Of a stretch of DNA of 64,000 nucleotides, positions 23,331 to 33,009 are shown piece after piece. The position numbers were made by a program, and so were the translations under genes. The notes beneath the pieces were generated by a model. The model did no database searches. It worked only from the letters and a program-made list of their open reading frames with translations, and was not told the DNA's origin. Every line of letters begins with the position of its first letter. Position 1 is the stretch's first letter. This stretch comes from Strigamia acuminata (taxonomy: Eukaryota > Arthropoda > Chilopoda > Geophilomorpha > Linotaeniidae), in assembly GCA_949358305.1 (NCBI GenBank), contig OX442315.1, positions 24,950,427-25,014,426 on the forward strand, read 5' to 3'.

Positions 23331-25069
23331 TTAACACAATCCATCTGAATATTCGTCGCCAGCATCGATAGTCAAAGACGGTTTTAACGGTGGCCTGGGT
23401 TTCGGTTCGGGAGGCTTTTCCAATGGAGTGATAGTCAAGTCGCCCATTTCGTCGCTCAGATTTCGTGTTTTTGATTTTTCACTCAACGACGGTTCATCGA
23501 GCTCGGCATTCTGCACGGAACTTTCGGCCGCTGGAGCTTTTCTTGGCCTTCCTTCAGCAGCATATAGTGGATTTGAAGGAATGTGTAAATCCCTTGCCAG
23601 CTTTGCATACTTAAACAAATACATCGATTAAATTTATAGTTTCCTGTGTACAATTTAAACTTATTACTTCAACGTCCATGTGCTTCAAAAATGGACTTTT
23701 CAAAGCAATAGCCGCTGCTTCCGAATCCTCTTGGTCAAATGCATCCAATAACGCTATCAGAGTTTGTGCCTCGTCAGCTTCAACATAACTGACAAAAACA
23801 AAACAAAAATCATTATTTTCTATTTAAATTATTTTTTTTTTGTTTATCAAATTTTTACCTTTCATTTTCTCTAAATATCTTCTCAGCAGCAACATAGTCA
23901 CCACGAGTCAGATCGACGATAACCAGTGCCACTACCATTCGACTAACAGCACCATTATTCCCTGCTTGCTCGTGCATGTCCAGTTCCTGCTTCATTATCT
24001 CAGATGCTTCGTCCAACCTTTTCCAAACAAAATTAAATGTTTATTCGACAAATCTTAATTCATTTAAACAAATAACCTTTTTAATTTAAGAAGCAAGCGT
24101 GTAGCTTTACTGAGATATTCCGCCACTTGACGTGGTCTATCTTCTAACTGGTTTACCAAAACGTTCAGTTAATTAATCCTTCAACAATCCTTATATATCA
24201 TTCTTAACTTACTGATGCAACTTCCGCAGCTCGCAAATACAATTGTAAAGCCCTTTCTGGATGTTTGCCTTCAATAATTCTATCAAATTTACGTAAGAAT
24301 TAAATTTAATAGTGTATTTACTTGTGGGAAAGTTTCTAAAACTTACTTTGCACCTTTGTCAAGTGCTAGAGCCGCTGTATCTGGCACGCCATGTTCCTGG
24401 AATGATCTGCACGCTTTCTCCACCAAATTCGCGGCTTCTAAATAGTCTCCCATATCTTTGCTCACAAAAGCAGCTTGTTCCATACATCTGTAAATTGATC
24501 CATGATTTTTATTACTAACTGTAATAACACATAAAAACTCTTCTATGTTTAACATACATACTTTGCAGCTGAAAAGTATCTGTTCGAATTGTCAAAGGCA
24601 AAATTAAGATCTTAAAAATAATACTAGAAATATGAAATAAGGATACGATTGATGCAGACGATAGCATTCCGATGCTCGAAGTAGGCAATCCTTGCTCTGC
24701 TGAAGCGCTTTTCCATTTTTGAAATTGGTAGCTTAAAGATTTATGACATTTCATTAAAATCGTATAATAAGGTAAACAACAATTTAAATTACTCACCAGC
24801 TTTTGTATATTCTGAAGCCGCCCCATCGTAGTCTGGCTTCCATTTCAAGAATGATGTTTTCAAACTAAATGATCGGTTTAATGTTTTAATAATAATAATA
24901 TAATCAATTATCGGTAGACCATTAGGCGTTAATTCGTGTTGCATTTGTATAATTTCAATTGCAACTTATTTGTATGGTCGTAGATTTCAAATAGCATTTT
25001 TATAATTTACCATTTATCAGCAAGTCGCATGCATTCGAGACCTTCAGCTATTTTTCTATCGTTAGACAT
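23331..25069 (-). CDS. NAPG: Gamma-soluble NSF attachment protein (gamma-SNAP)
   Basis: Gamma-SNAP links NSF to SNARE complexes for disassembly in membrane traffic. Ten minus-strand exons give 355 aa: 25069-25011, 24864-24797, 24731-24647, 24579-24562, 24487-24347, 24279-24213, 24147-24077, 24017-23859, 23788-23668, 23609-23331. Key matches: LKTSFLKWKPDYDGAASEYTKA, the TPR-like helical repeats (EHGVPDTAALALDKGAK), and the terminal DEYSDGLC, against DEYSGGLC in human NAPG. Human NAPG is 312 aa; the extra length is a proline-rich insert (KPPEPKPRPPLKP) before the conserved end. Exon 4 is only 18 nt yet needed for the YFSAAKC helix. Confidence 0.93.
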
Positions 25070-25150
25070 CTTGCTGACGGAAAGATTTCCACTGATGCGA
25101 TATGGCTGTAGCTCCGCCTGCTCTCTCTGGCTTTTCCAGCTGCAACTAAA

Positions 25151-25363
25151 ATGCGATTCATTGACTCGCTTAAAATAATTTATTACCCAGATGACAACGC
25201 ACTTAATTTTGCATTTGTGATTAGGCAAATCACTGAAAACGTTCTTAAATTTATACTACTTGTATTTGTAATCATTTGTCAGTGCTTTAATTTCTTTAAA
25301 AAAAATCATGCCGTAGATCGAAAGATTTGGACAGTTATAAAACCCGATACAAGAAATGCGTAA
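25151..25363 (+). CDS. Possible small single-exon membrane protein (70 aa)
   Basis: An open frame of 70 aa from an ATG, divergent from gamma-SNAP (82 bp between starts) and ending 76 bp before the OXA1L stop codon. A strong hydrophobic stretch (FILLVFVIICQCFNFF, about residues 34-49) is flanked by polar and basic residues (KKNHAVDRKIW), as in small single-pass proteins. I do not recognise the family. The frame may be chance in AT-rich DNA. Confidence 0.3.
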   Translation: MRFIDSLKIIYYPDDNALNFAFVIRQITENVLKFILLVFVIICQCFNFFKKNHAVDRKIWTVIKPDTRNA

Positions 25364-25438
25364 ATTTATTTTCTATTTAATTTACAACTTTATATTACAG
25401 TAACACTTAAAAAGTAACAATATTCTCATTTAAAACTT

Positions 25439-27373
25439 TTAATTATTGTCCCTTGGTTTAGCTGTTTGCTTAGTTGGATCAAAGGGGTAAGTTTTCTGAA
25501 GAGGACCAAATCCAGCTTTACGGAATTGAAGCTTGTCAAATTCTTCCCGCTCGGATAATTTCTTCATTACTTTAGAGTTATCCCAAGCTAAAAAACAAAA
25601 ATTTATTTATTTATAAAAACCCATTTATTACCTTCTTAACTTACTATCTCGAAAATCCTTAACAAATCCTTTCGGTTTCATAGGAAGAGTCTCCGGTTTA
25701 TGTTTGATAAGAGCATCAATTTTCAATTTTTTGCGCACTGATGGTATTCTAAAAAGCGCCACTTGACCCAAAGAAATAAAATTACTGGTAACCCAGTAAC
25801 ATAACAGGGCCTGGAATAAAAATAACACAAACAACTCTTAACACCGCGCAATTATTACAATATTCACCCAAACCTACCGATGGAAAATTCATTATGAAAG
25901 GAAAAAGTATTATGGGCAAACCTCGTAGTATATAACGCATCATTTTATTATTGTCGGTTCGAAGACCTCCTTCGGAACCCAACTGCAAAAAAATAAAAAA
26001 ATAAAAATTATATTTCAATCATTAAAACAACTTTGATTTTCTGACCTCAATTGTTACATAAAGTGTAACAGTGGTGATCAACGGCAGCAAGTAATATGGA
26101 TCGGTAATGGTGAGATTAGTGAACCACAGAGCACCTCCAACTTTCATGCTTTCTATGGGCGCATTGGCCATTCCCCGCAAGCCCAAAAATACCGAAACGA
26201 AGATGGGCGCCTAATATTACAACGGTTAAATATAACTTTATTATTTTTGTTTAAATTTTTAAAAATTACTTGAGCTATTGGAACCAACATATTTTTAAAC
26301 GGATTCAGTTTTTTTTCCTGCATAAATAATGCCATTTCATTTGCATATTTCGCCGCTAAAATTATAATTCAGAAATTAATGATAAATAAATAAATAAATG
26401 AAATATACCATATATTATAGGTAATATTTACCCATCATTGCATTGCCACATTTTCTTGCTTCCGTCATTTTTAGTTGAATAACTTGCATTTGTGGCATGT
26501 AGTTATTAAAATGTGCCGCATTTCTTTGGGCAATAACGACTAGGGGAAGTAATGCAACCCGAATTACAAACGTTCCTGAATATAAAAAAAATATAAAAAA
26601 ATTAGAGACTTAAACAAGAATGGAGCAACAATGTTTTAATACCAATTGCAATGGCCACCCACCAAGGGACGTCAAGGGTGTGGTATATTGAGTTAAAAAA
26701 TGTCTGGGCAATGCCAGAGGGTGCCCAGCCCCCTAATCCTTGACTGATTAACGACGGTTCTCCAATCTGGGCGACAATTTCATCGATATTTGGAAATTGA
26801 TCAACAAGTGGAGATGAATCGGAAGGAATAATGTTTTCAAATGTTGGTGTATCGAAAGGTGTTTGTTTCACGTCGATTCCAGATGATGCAGCGAAATTCG
26901 CATCAATTTCCGAAGCAGGTAATATAGGTGTTATGGCTGGAGTTACATCGACTGTTGATGGTAATTGAGACGCAACTTCTGCATTCAGATTAACCTTTTC
27001 GAAATCATAAAAATTGATTGAAAATTGAGAACATAATACCGGTATTTGCATTTAGTGCATTAAATTACCGGTGTTTCTCGTATTGATTCATCAGTGATTA
27101 AATTTTCCACAGACGGCGATGATGCTGTAGTATTCCAACGTAAGTAATACGTGTTTACAATTTTGCTTTGCCGGGTATTTAAAGCAACGAGACATGTTTT
27201 TGTATTTAGATGTTTCAAATGATGAAAACTTCTTTTTTGCGCCGATAGTATTGCAATCTAAATAGAAAAGAAAAAAATTTCCTTAAAATAAATAAATATT
27301 ATGATATTTTTATCAACATTACTAGAGATTCATTTGAAATGAAATGTGATAATAAACGGGCCCTTCCAAGCAT
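25439..27373 (-). CDS. OXA1L: Mitochondrial inner membrane insertase OXA1L
   Basis: OXA1L inserts mitochondrially and nuclear-encoded proteins into the inner membrane (YidC/Oxa1/Alb3 family). Nine exons, 27373-27323, 27257-27069, 26994-26643, 26575-26432, 26355-26270, 26210-26046, 25982-25878, 25810-25645 and 25587-25439, give 468 aa (human 435). The basic N terminus MLGRARLLSHFIS suits a mitochondrial presequence. A non-conserved linker leads to YHTLDVPWWVAIAIG. The 60KD_IMP core then follows: RVALLPLVVIAQRNAAHFNNYMP, NPFKNMLVPIAQAPIFVSVF, LRGMANAP, GALWFTNLTITDPYYLLPL, and FPFIMNFPSALLCYWVTSN across the last junctions. It ends in a basic matrix tail for ribosome binding. Head to head with CIAO2B. 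Confidence 0.93.
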
Positions 27374-27764
27374 CTTCGCACTCATCTATCGGTCCCACAC
27401 GTGAAAGAAATCCTTCCGTTTCGTCTATTGAGTAGTTATTTAAAAGGTCGTTAGGAGGTGTTTTGTCGTTTTACCTCACAAAAGCCCCAAATAGAGTAAA
27501 ATAAGGAAATCTATTGGAAACAATCAGGAGAAATTCAAAAGGTAAACTATTCAAACAAAAGCCAATCTAATTTTTATCTTAATGGAAGTGGGATACGCAA
27601 AATAACGGATCGTGACAATATTAGAACGCAACCCATGGTTTTTGCAACAACTGGTGTTAAAAAGTTTTGCGTGCGACCAAAAATAAATACTAGATGGCGC
27701 TGCAAACGTAAAAATACTTATAGATACCGGTACGTCAATCGCCAATTTCATCAACTTGTTCGCA
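27374..27764. promoter_or_regulatory. Divergent promoter region, OXA1L / CIAO2B
   Basis: 391 bp between divergent start codons; no exon or clear initiator motif recognised. The stretch next to CIAO2B contains GATGGCGCTGC (about 27694), a YY1/Pho-like site. Confidence 0.4.
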
Positions 27765-28530
27765 ATGTCAGAAATACAAAACGCAAATCCTGAGATTTAT
27801 GAAAAACTGAAAGACAGAGAAATTAGCAATGATGAAGAGAACGATGATGTGGTGGACAAAATGGATGCGCGTGAAATTTTTGATATCCTTTCTAACACGA
27901 TGCGTTTCTAAGCATTTATTACGACTTAAACTTTTATATTTGATTTAACTTTTATAAATATGGTAAGATGGATAAATGACCCAGAACATCCTTTAACATT
28001 GGAAGAACTTAGAGTGGTGGAGGAAATTAATTGTCATGTAAGGATAAATCCATCAAAAATTATAAAATTAAACATTAATTTGCTACGTTTATTTTTATTT
28101 TAGATAAATGATGACGAAAATGAAGTAAAGATCGAATTCACACCAACGATTCCGCATTGCAGTATGGCTACATTAATTGGACTGTCATTGAAAGTTAAAT
28201 TACTACGTTCTTTACCAGAGAGATTTAAGGTTTGCTTCAAAAGTTGGTATATTTTTTTGTTAGGTTTTATTAAAATGTTGATTTTTTTTTAGGTTGATGT
28301 TTTTATTACTCCCGGAACGCATATTTCAGAAGAAGCAGGTACGGTATTGAGTGAATAAATTAGAAAATGTGCTGAACGGATTATAGTGCATGTTTCTGTT
28401 TTTTTTTTCTGATCTTTCAAATATAATTTCAGTTAACAAGCAGCTAGCGGACAAAGAAAGAGTTGCAGCAGCTTTGGAAAATTCTCATTTACTAGAAGTT
28501 GTTAATCAGTGTTTAACAATAAAGTCATGA
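27765..28530 (+). CDS. CIAO2B: CIAO2B / MIP18 family, cytosolic Fe-S targeting
   Basis: CIAO2B (FAM96B, MIP18; fly galla-2) works with CIAO1 and MMS19 to deliver Fe-S clusters to nuclear and cytosolic apoproteins. Exons 27765-27882, 27958-28037, 28104-28229, 28293-28338 and 28433-28530 give 155 aa. The conserved text is almost complete: [81 protein letters not shown] with the functional cysteine, and [28 protein letters not shown]. No GT...AG intron joins exons 1 and 2. The junction fits a U12-type intron starting ATATCCTT (27883-27957). An AATAAA overlaps the last codons, and the CMC2 stop is 68 nt away. Confidence 0.93.
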
Positions 28531-28598
28531 AAGGAGATATAAATAAATTTATTTTCTAGCACATGTGTGTTTAATTTTTGAAATATGTGATGATGGGT

Positions 28599-28975
28599 TT
28601 AAGATTTCTGAAATTCAAGCTGTGTTTTCTCTAGTTGTAATTTAGCCTTTATTATGTTTTGTCGCCGTCTTTCTAAACGCTGTAAAAAGAAATAAAAATT
28701 ACATTTACAGTTTGAGTTGAGTATATATCATAGATCTACGGGCACACTTACTTCATTTTTAAGACACCTTAATAGTTTGCTGTTGACTACATCACAAGCA
28801 CCGATAAACTTACTGAATGTATTCTAATTAAATAAAATGAAATGTTACATTATAGAAGAATTGGCTACAAACCCAAGACAACTGGCTCGCTTACTTGTTC
28901 ATGGCACTGTTGAAGTTCTTTTATCAAGTTATTACATTCCTCAGTATGAAGATGAGGTGATAAATCTGGATGCAT
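28599..28975 (-). CDS. CMC2: COX assembly mitochondrial protein 2 (CMC2)
   Basis: CMC2 is a small twin-CX9C protein of the intermembrane space needed for cytochrome c oxidase biogenesis. Three exons, 28975-28895, 28823-28752 and 28679-28599, give 77 aa (human 79). The start [18 protein letters not shown] is near-identical to human. CX9C motif 1 is [11 protein letters not shown] in exon 1 and motif 2 is [11 protein letters not shown] in exon 2, each with exactly nine residues between cysteines. A basic helical tail [14 protein letters not shown] follows. A plus-strand open frame over exon 1 is an antisense shadow. It is head to head with CENP-N and tail to tail with CIAO2B. Confidence 0.95.
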
Positions 28976-29334
28976 TTTTTATTTTTAACCACGAAACAAA
29001 TTTTATTATTATTTATCGATAGAAAGTATTAGAATATACTGATGAGTGTTTGGAGGTTAATGTTACGACATCTTGTGGTGATTATTTTCACTTCCCTTTC
29101 CTTATTTTAAAAAAATTCGTATTTTAATCGAAACTTTAATATGTTTAAAAAATAAATCGTTTTTTTCATCATTTTTCTCAATTTTTTGGACTTACGGTAT
29201 TTTTTTTATCACCGTAAAAATAATATATTAAAACTGCAACCATTACTTCGAGCGTCGTTACTCAAGGTCATTGATGTTATTACTATAATAGGCGGGAAAT
29301 TTTTCGTGGAGGTTGATCTGGAAAATCTTGTAAA

Positions 29335-30754
29335 ATGGCTATAACTTTAGCAAGTGTGGTTAAGAAATACTCTGTGGATGAGTTAATGAACTATTTTGAA
29401 GAGATTCCTTATTTATCAACTGCAGTTAAGCTATTCAAAGAAAGACATTCTAAACAATCAACTATAATTACTAAAATTGTTAAGTATTGTAAGGTAAACT
29501 TGAGATACAAGACGAGTAAGCAATAATCATTCTAACATAAATAATTCTATTGTAGGAGAATAGCGTTTCTCAAAAAGTGGCCGAACATTTGGACTTGTTA
29601 AGTACTGTACAAGTATTTATTACATTTACTTATACAAATTTTAATAACTTGTTAATTTTTTATCAATTAGATGCAGTAGTGAAACAAGGAACTTGCGAAT
29701 GGCAGGTGTATGAGTTCACAGATCAGACACGTGAATATTGCGATTCAAAAATACAAAATTAACAAAAAAAATATGAAATTTAATTCATTATCAAGGGTAT
29801 TTTGAAGAAGCCAATAATCCAGATTTGCTTATGTCACGCATCGCAAATAAATTACAATTAGGGTATACTGCAGTAAGTCTAAATATCCACGTTATTTAAA
29901 AGAAAATTCTAATAACTCTTATGATTTAAGTCTTGCCAATATGTTATGAGAGAAGGAATTCTGTGGTTTCGAGCTTACGTTGCAAACCCTATCGTCAAAC
30001 ACCAGGATACGGTTATGCACGCCGCGCACAATCTTCATACTAATATTATTGTTGGGAGATTTTCAAACAATCATGAAAAAAAAGCTATTTTAAAGGTTTT
30101 TGACTCGTAAATATTCACATTTTATGCAGTATTTCATAATTATTTTAAATTAGGCGGTTGCAAGTGCTTTTAATTATGAAAACTACAAAGAAATGCAGCT
30201 GACTGGGCTCTGTGTACGTTCGTTAATGAGACTGCACAGCGAGAGAAATAATCATGGCTATAAAATGAAATCTGTGCATAGAAATCTTCTGCAGAGTTTG
30301 GTAGCGGAAAACACGGGTAAATAAGTTAAATAAATTGAAGCATTAATATAATATCTTCCCAATATTTTAATTTCAGAATTTAAAAACGCAAAAAGAAAGA
30401 AAAAGAATAAAAGTGATGTGGATCAATATATAGATGATACATTTGGAGCGTTTCAACAACCCCGTTTGCAGAAAGTTCAATTCGACGTAAATAAAAAAAT
30501 AATAATAAAAAAATTCTATTTATATTTCTGTTTAAAATATTGGTACAATTTTTCAGATCCAAAAACCTTTTAATTTCACTACTCAATCAACTGGTTCTGA
30601 AAGTGAGCTATTCCATTGCAAAGTTATTTTTGAAGGTCCATCAGTTTTAGAAGGATTCAGAGAAATGGTCAAGGATGGTGTAGCCACTCACCCATTGCCA
30701 AAACACGTAGAGACCATTCGAGCGAGTGGCAAAAGTATCATACAGTTGAGATAA
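29335..30754 (+). CDS. CENPN: Centromere protein N (CENP-N)
   Basis: CENP-N is a CCAN inner-kinetochore subunit, partner of CENP-L, that reads CENP-A nucleosomes in vertebrates. Eight exons, 29335-29493, 29556-29601, 29671-29730, 29796-29872, 29931-30095, 30154-30316, 30377-30486 and 30557-30754, give 325 aa (human 339). The N-terminal pyrin-like helical part includes CEWQVYEFTD, equivalent to KVWEVFQMS in human. The middle reads ILWFRAYVANP; DDTFGAFQQPRLQKVQF mirrors the human ETFGDYPQPQLEFAQY. The end (LFHCKVIFEGPSVLEGFREMV) matches CLIKFSSPHLLEALKSL. Exons 2-4 have the least certain boundaries; the GTACTG donor after 29601 is weak. Similarity is moderate but runs the full length. Confidence 0.82.
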
Positions 30755-30819
30755 ATTTTATTTTGTCCTTCCATTTATTACATAAGAAATAAAATTCCAG
30801 TACCTACATTCAAAATAAT

Positions 30820-32647
30820 TTACCTAATTATTTGCGATGTCTGAGTATGCGAATTAGTAAATTCCGTCTCAAGCTGCAAATCTCTCGTTTGAGTCTGCGC
30901 CGACGATTGAATGTTTTCTGTAAACACTAAATCCGTCAATGAAGTTTGAGTTTGAATGTCCGAGAAACTCAACTCGGGAAACAAGAGTTCATTCGTCTGG
31001 GTGTGCATGTGAGTCATTAGTAATTGGTCGTAGGGAATCGATTCCAAATTGTCATCAGTGGTCTGCGTATGAATGTTGGAATATAAAATGCTATCAGAAT
31101 CACTATCTTCGTCGCACATGAGAAACGAATCTAAATCAAGTTCGGTTTGCGTTTCGCACGTTTGTACCAAATGTTCTCTCGACGTTAAGTCGACATTAAG
31201 TTCCGCGTAAGACACATTTTGGTCATTTTTATTATCGTTTCGGTCCTCGCACAATGGACTAGAAGAGAAATTGGAATTATACGAAGCATCCATGTGTCCG
31301 AGAAAAACGTCTCTCTCAGTCTGGGAACTGTTGCACTGTCGCTCGTTGGAATGCGTTTGAGTACTCGAAGTGTTTCTAATCAGAGCCGAAAAGTCGGTCC
31401 AAAACGGTTGTCCATCGTCGAACATCGTTTGCGTGTGAATGCTCTGTCTGGGAAAACAATCCAAATTTTCCTTGGCAGAGCTTGAGGAGCACGTGACCAA
31501 TAAATTGGCCTCTGCCATTGCTTTCTCCAATATTCGGTTGTCCAATGTCTGTGTTTGAGCGCAGCTTTTCTGTCGTTTACAGCAAACGATACTTTTTGTC
31601 TGAGTTTCGATGTTGCATCGTATCCGTTTGTTGTCGGACGATATTCGTTTAGGTCCGTTCAAACTGCTTTTTCCAAAGCCGTGTAAGACCGGTCGTTTTA
31701 AGTTGCGTCGAGAGCAAATATGCTGAAAACAACACGCGTCGTTGGTTTTATCGGTTTGGGTTGATGAATCACTTTTTAAAGTGGATTCCCTGAACACTGA
31801 TAATTCACTCAGAGCCAAAGCAGCCAAAGTGGGTAACGGAATCGAATTTAAAGGTGCAGGTTTCGGCAGTAGTAATCTCGGTTTAACAATTTTGTCATTT
31901 GATCCCTTCATTTCATTTAACACAACTACAATAGGTTTGACTGCGTTCTCCTCTAGACTCAACTTTCCATTGCTATATATTTTCCTGTAAAAATGTAATA
32001 GAAAATGTTTTTAATAAATGATCAATAAATGATTTCTTTAAATTTTAGGCTTACTTTTTCCTTAAAAAGAAATCATCGGCCAATTCGTGCTGTTTTCTTT
32101 TCGCATGTGTCAACAAAGCTTCACGAGAAGTGTATTCTGCTGCACAAGAACACTTGAAAGTTTTACCGCATTGCTTTAAATGCGAATTTAAGAATCCTTT
32201 TTGAGAGAACGTAGCGTCACACTGTGTGCAACTCAATGTCTTTTCAGCATGGATCTTTCTGTAATGCTGCAATATAAAAATTGAAATGGTTTAATAAAAA
32301 AAATACTAATAATAATAAATAATAAAATGCTACCTGCTTCAAATACTTAAAGCATTTAAAATGTCTTTCAGATAATTTATTGTAGTGACAAGTGCTTACT
32401 GGACAGTGAAAACATAAGAGTGGTCCATTTTCCTGCAAAAAAATATACATAAAACTCAGAGGAAATTTAGTAAATTTAGTAAATTTACATCGTTCGTTGC
32501 ATGTGTTTTTCTGAGATGGTTGTTCAAATCGTGGACATTTTTAAGTGCCACCCCGCAGTCGCCAACAGGGCACAAAAATGTGTTTTCATTACTATTGTGC
32601 AGCGACAACACTGTCGGACAAATTTTGAAAACACGAGTAGATTCCAT
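30820..32647 (-). CDS. ATMIN: ASCIZ/ATMIN-like zinc-finger transcription factor
   Basis: ASCIZ (ATMIN) activates the dynein light chain LC8 gene and is itself bound by LC8 in a feedback sensor. Exons 32647-32489, 32432-32334, 32266-32055 and 31984-30820 give 544 aa. Four C2H2-type fingers occupy about residues 20-160 (e.g. CPVGDCGVALKNVHDLNNHLRKTH and CTQCDATFSQKGFLNSHLKQC), the first and second partly divergent. The large last exon encodes a disordered region with eleven TQT motifs, the LC8-binding signature, plus SQT and VQT variants. The ATG at 32647 directly follows an in-frame TAA. It is head to head with RPP40 (362 bp) and tail to tail with CENP-N (65 bp). Confidence 0.9.
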
Positions 32648-33009
32648 TTATACGACGTCCGTGATTTGCCTCTCGAGCAACTTGCTTTTCCATTTACTCG
32701 CGATAACGCGCGCGACACGTCCCAGATTACGAAAGACTGCCATGTTTGGCTACGGCTAAATAAGTCAAGCCTTTTATTTCAGCATAATTCGACCGGTTTG
32801 ATGAAAAACGACCTTGATTTGATTTCAATTGCGAACGAACCAAACAAGACCACATCCACCGAAGAGTCGTGAGTCGCCATAACAAACAACAGCGCCGCCG
32901 CTACCCAATCTGTTTAGTCACGTGATTTCCATGTTTGCGGCGTGGCTTCGCTTTGTCGTTCGAATTCAGCCAAATATCACTATATCACTTTCACTATTTA
33001 ATTTCAAGG
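32648..33009. promoter_or_regulatory. Shared promoter of ASCIZ and RPP40
   Basis: 362 bp between divergent start codons. It contains CpG-rich GCGCGCGAC near 32707, CCAAT text (about 32904) and an E-box GTCACGTGAT at 32917-32926. A frame on the plus strand (32501-32872) is mostly antisense to ASCIZ exon 1 and is not a gene. Confidence 0.45.

Noticed and set aside
28837-29022. Plus-strand ORF over the CMC2 first exon
   Set aside because: It is the antisense of CMC2 exon 1, whose minus-strand translation matches human CMC2 almost residue for residue with both CX9C motifs.
32501-32872. 123-aa plus-strand ORF in the ASCIZ/RPP40 promoter
   Set aside because: It is largely antisense to ASCIZ exon 1 and has no family features.
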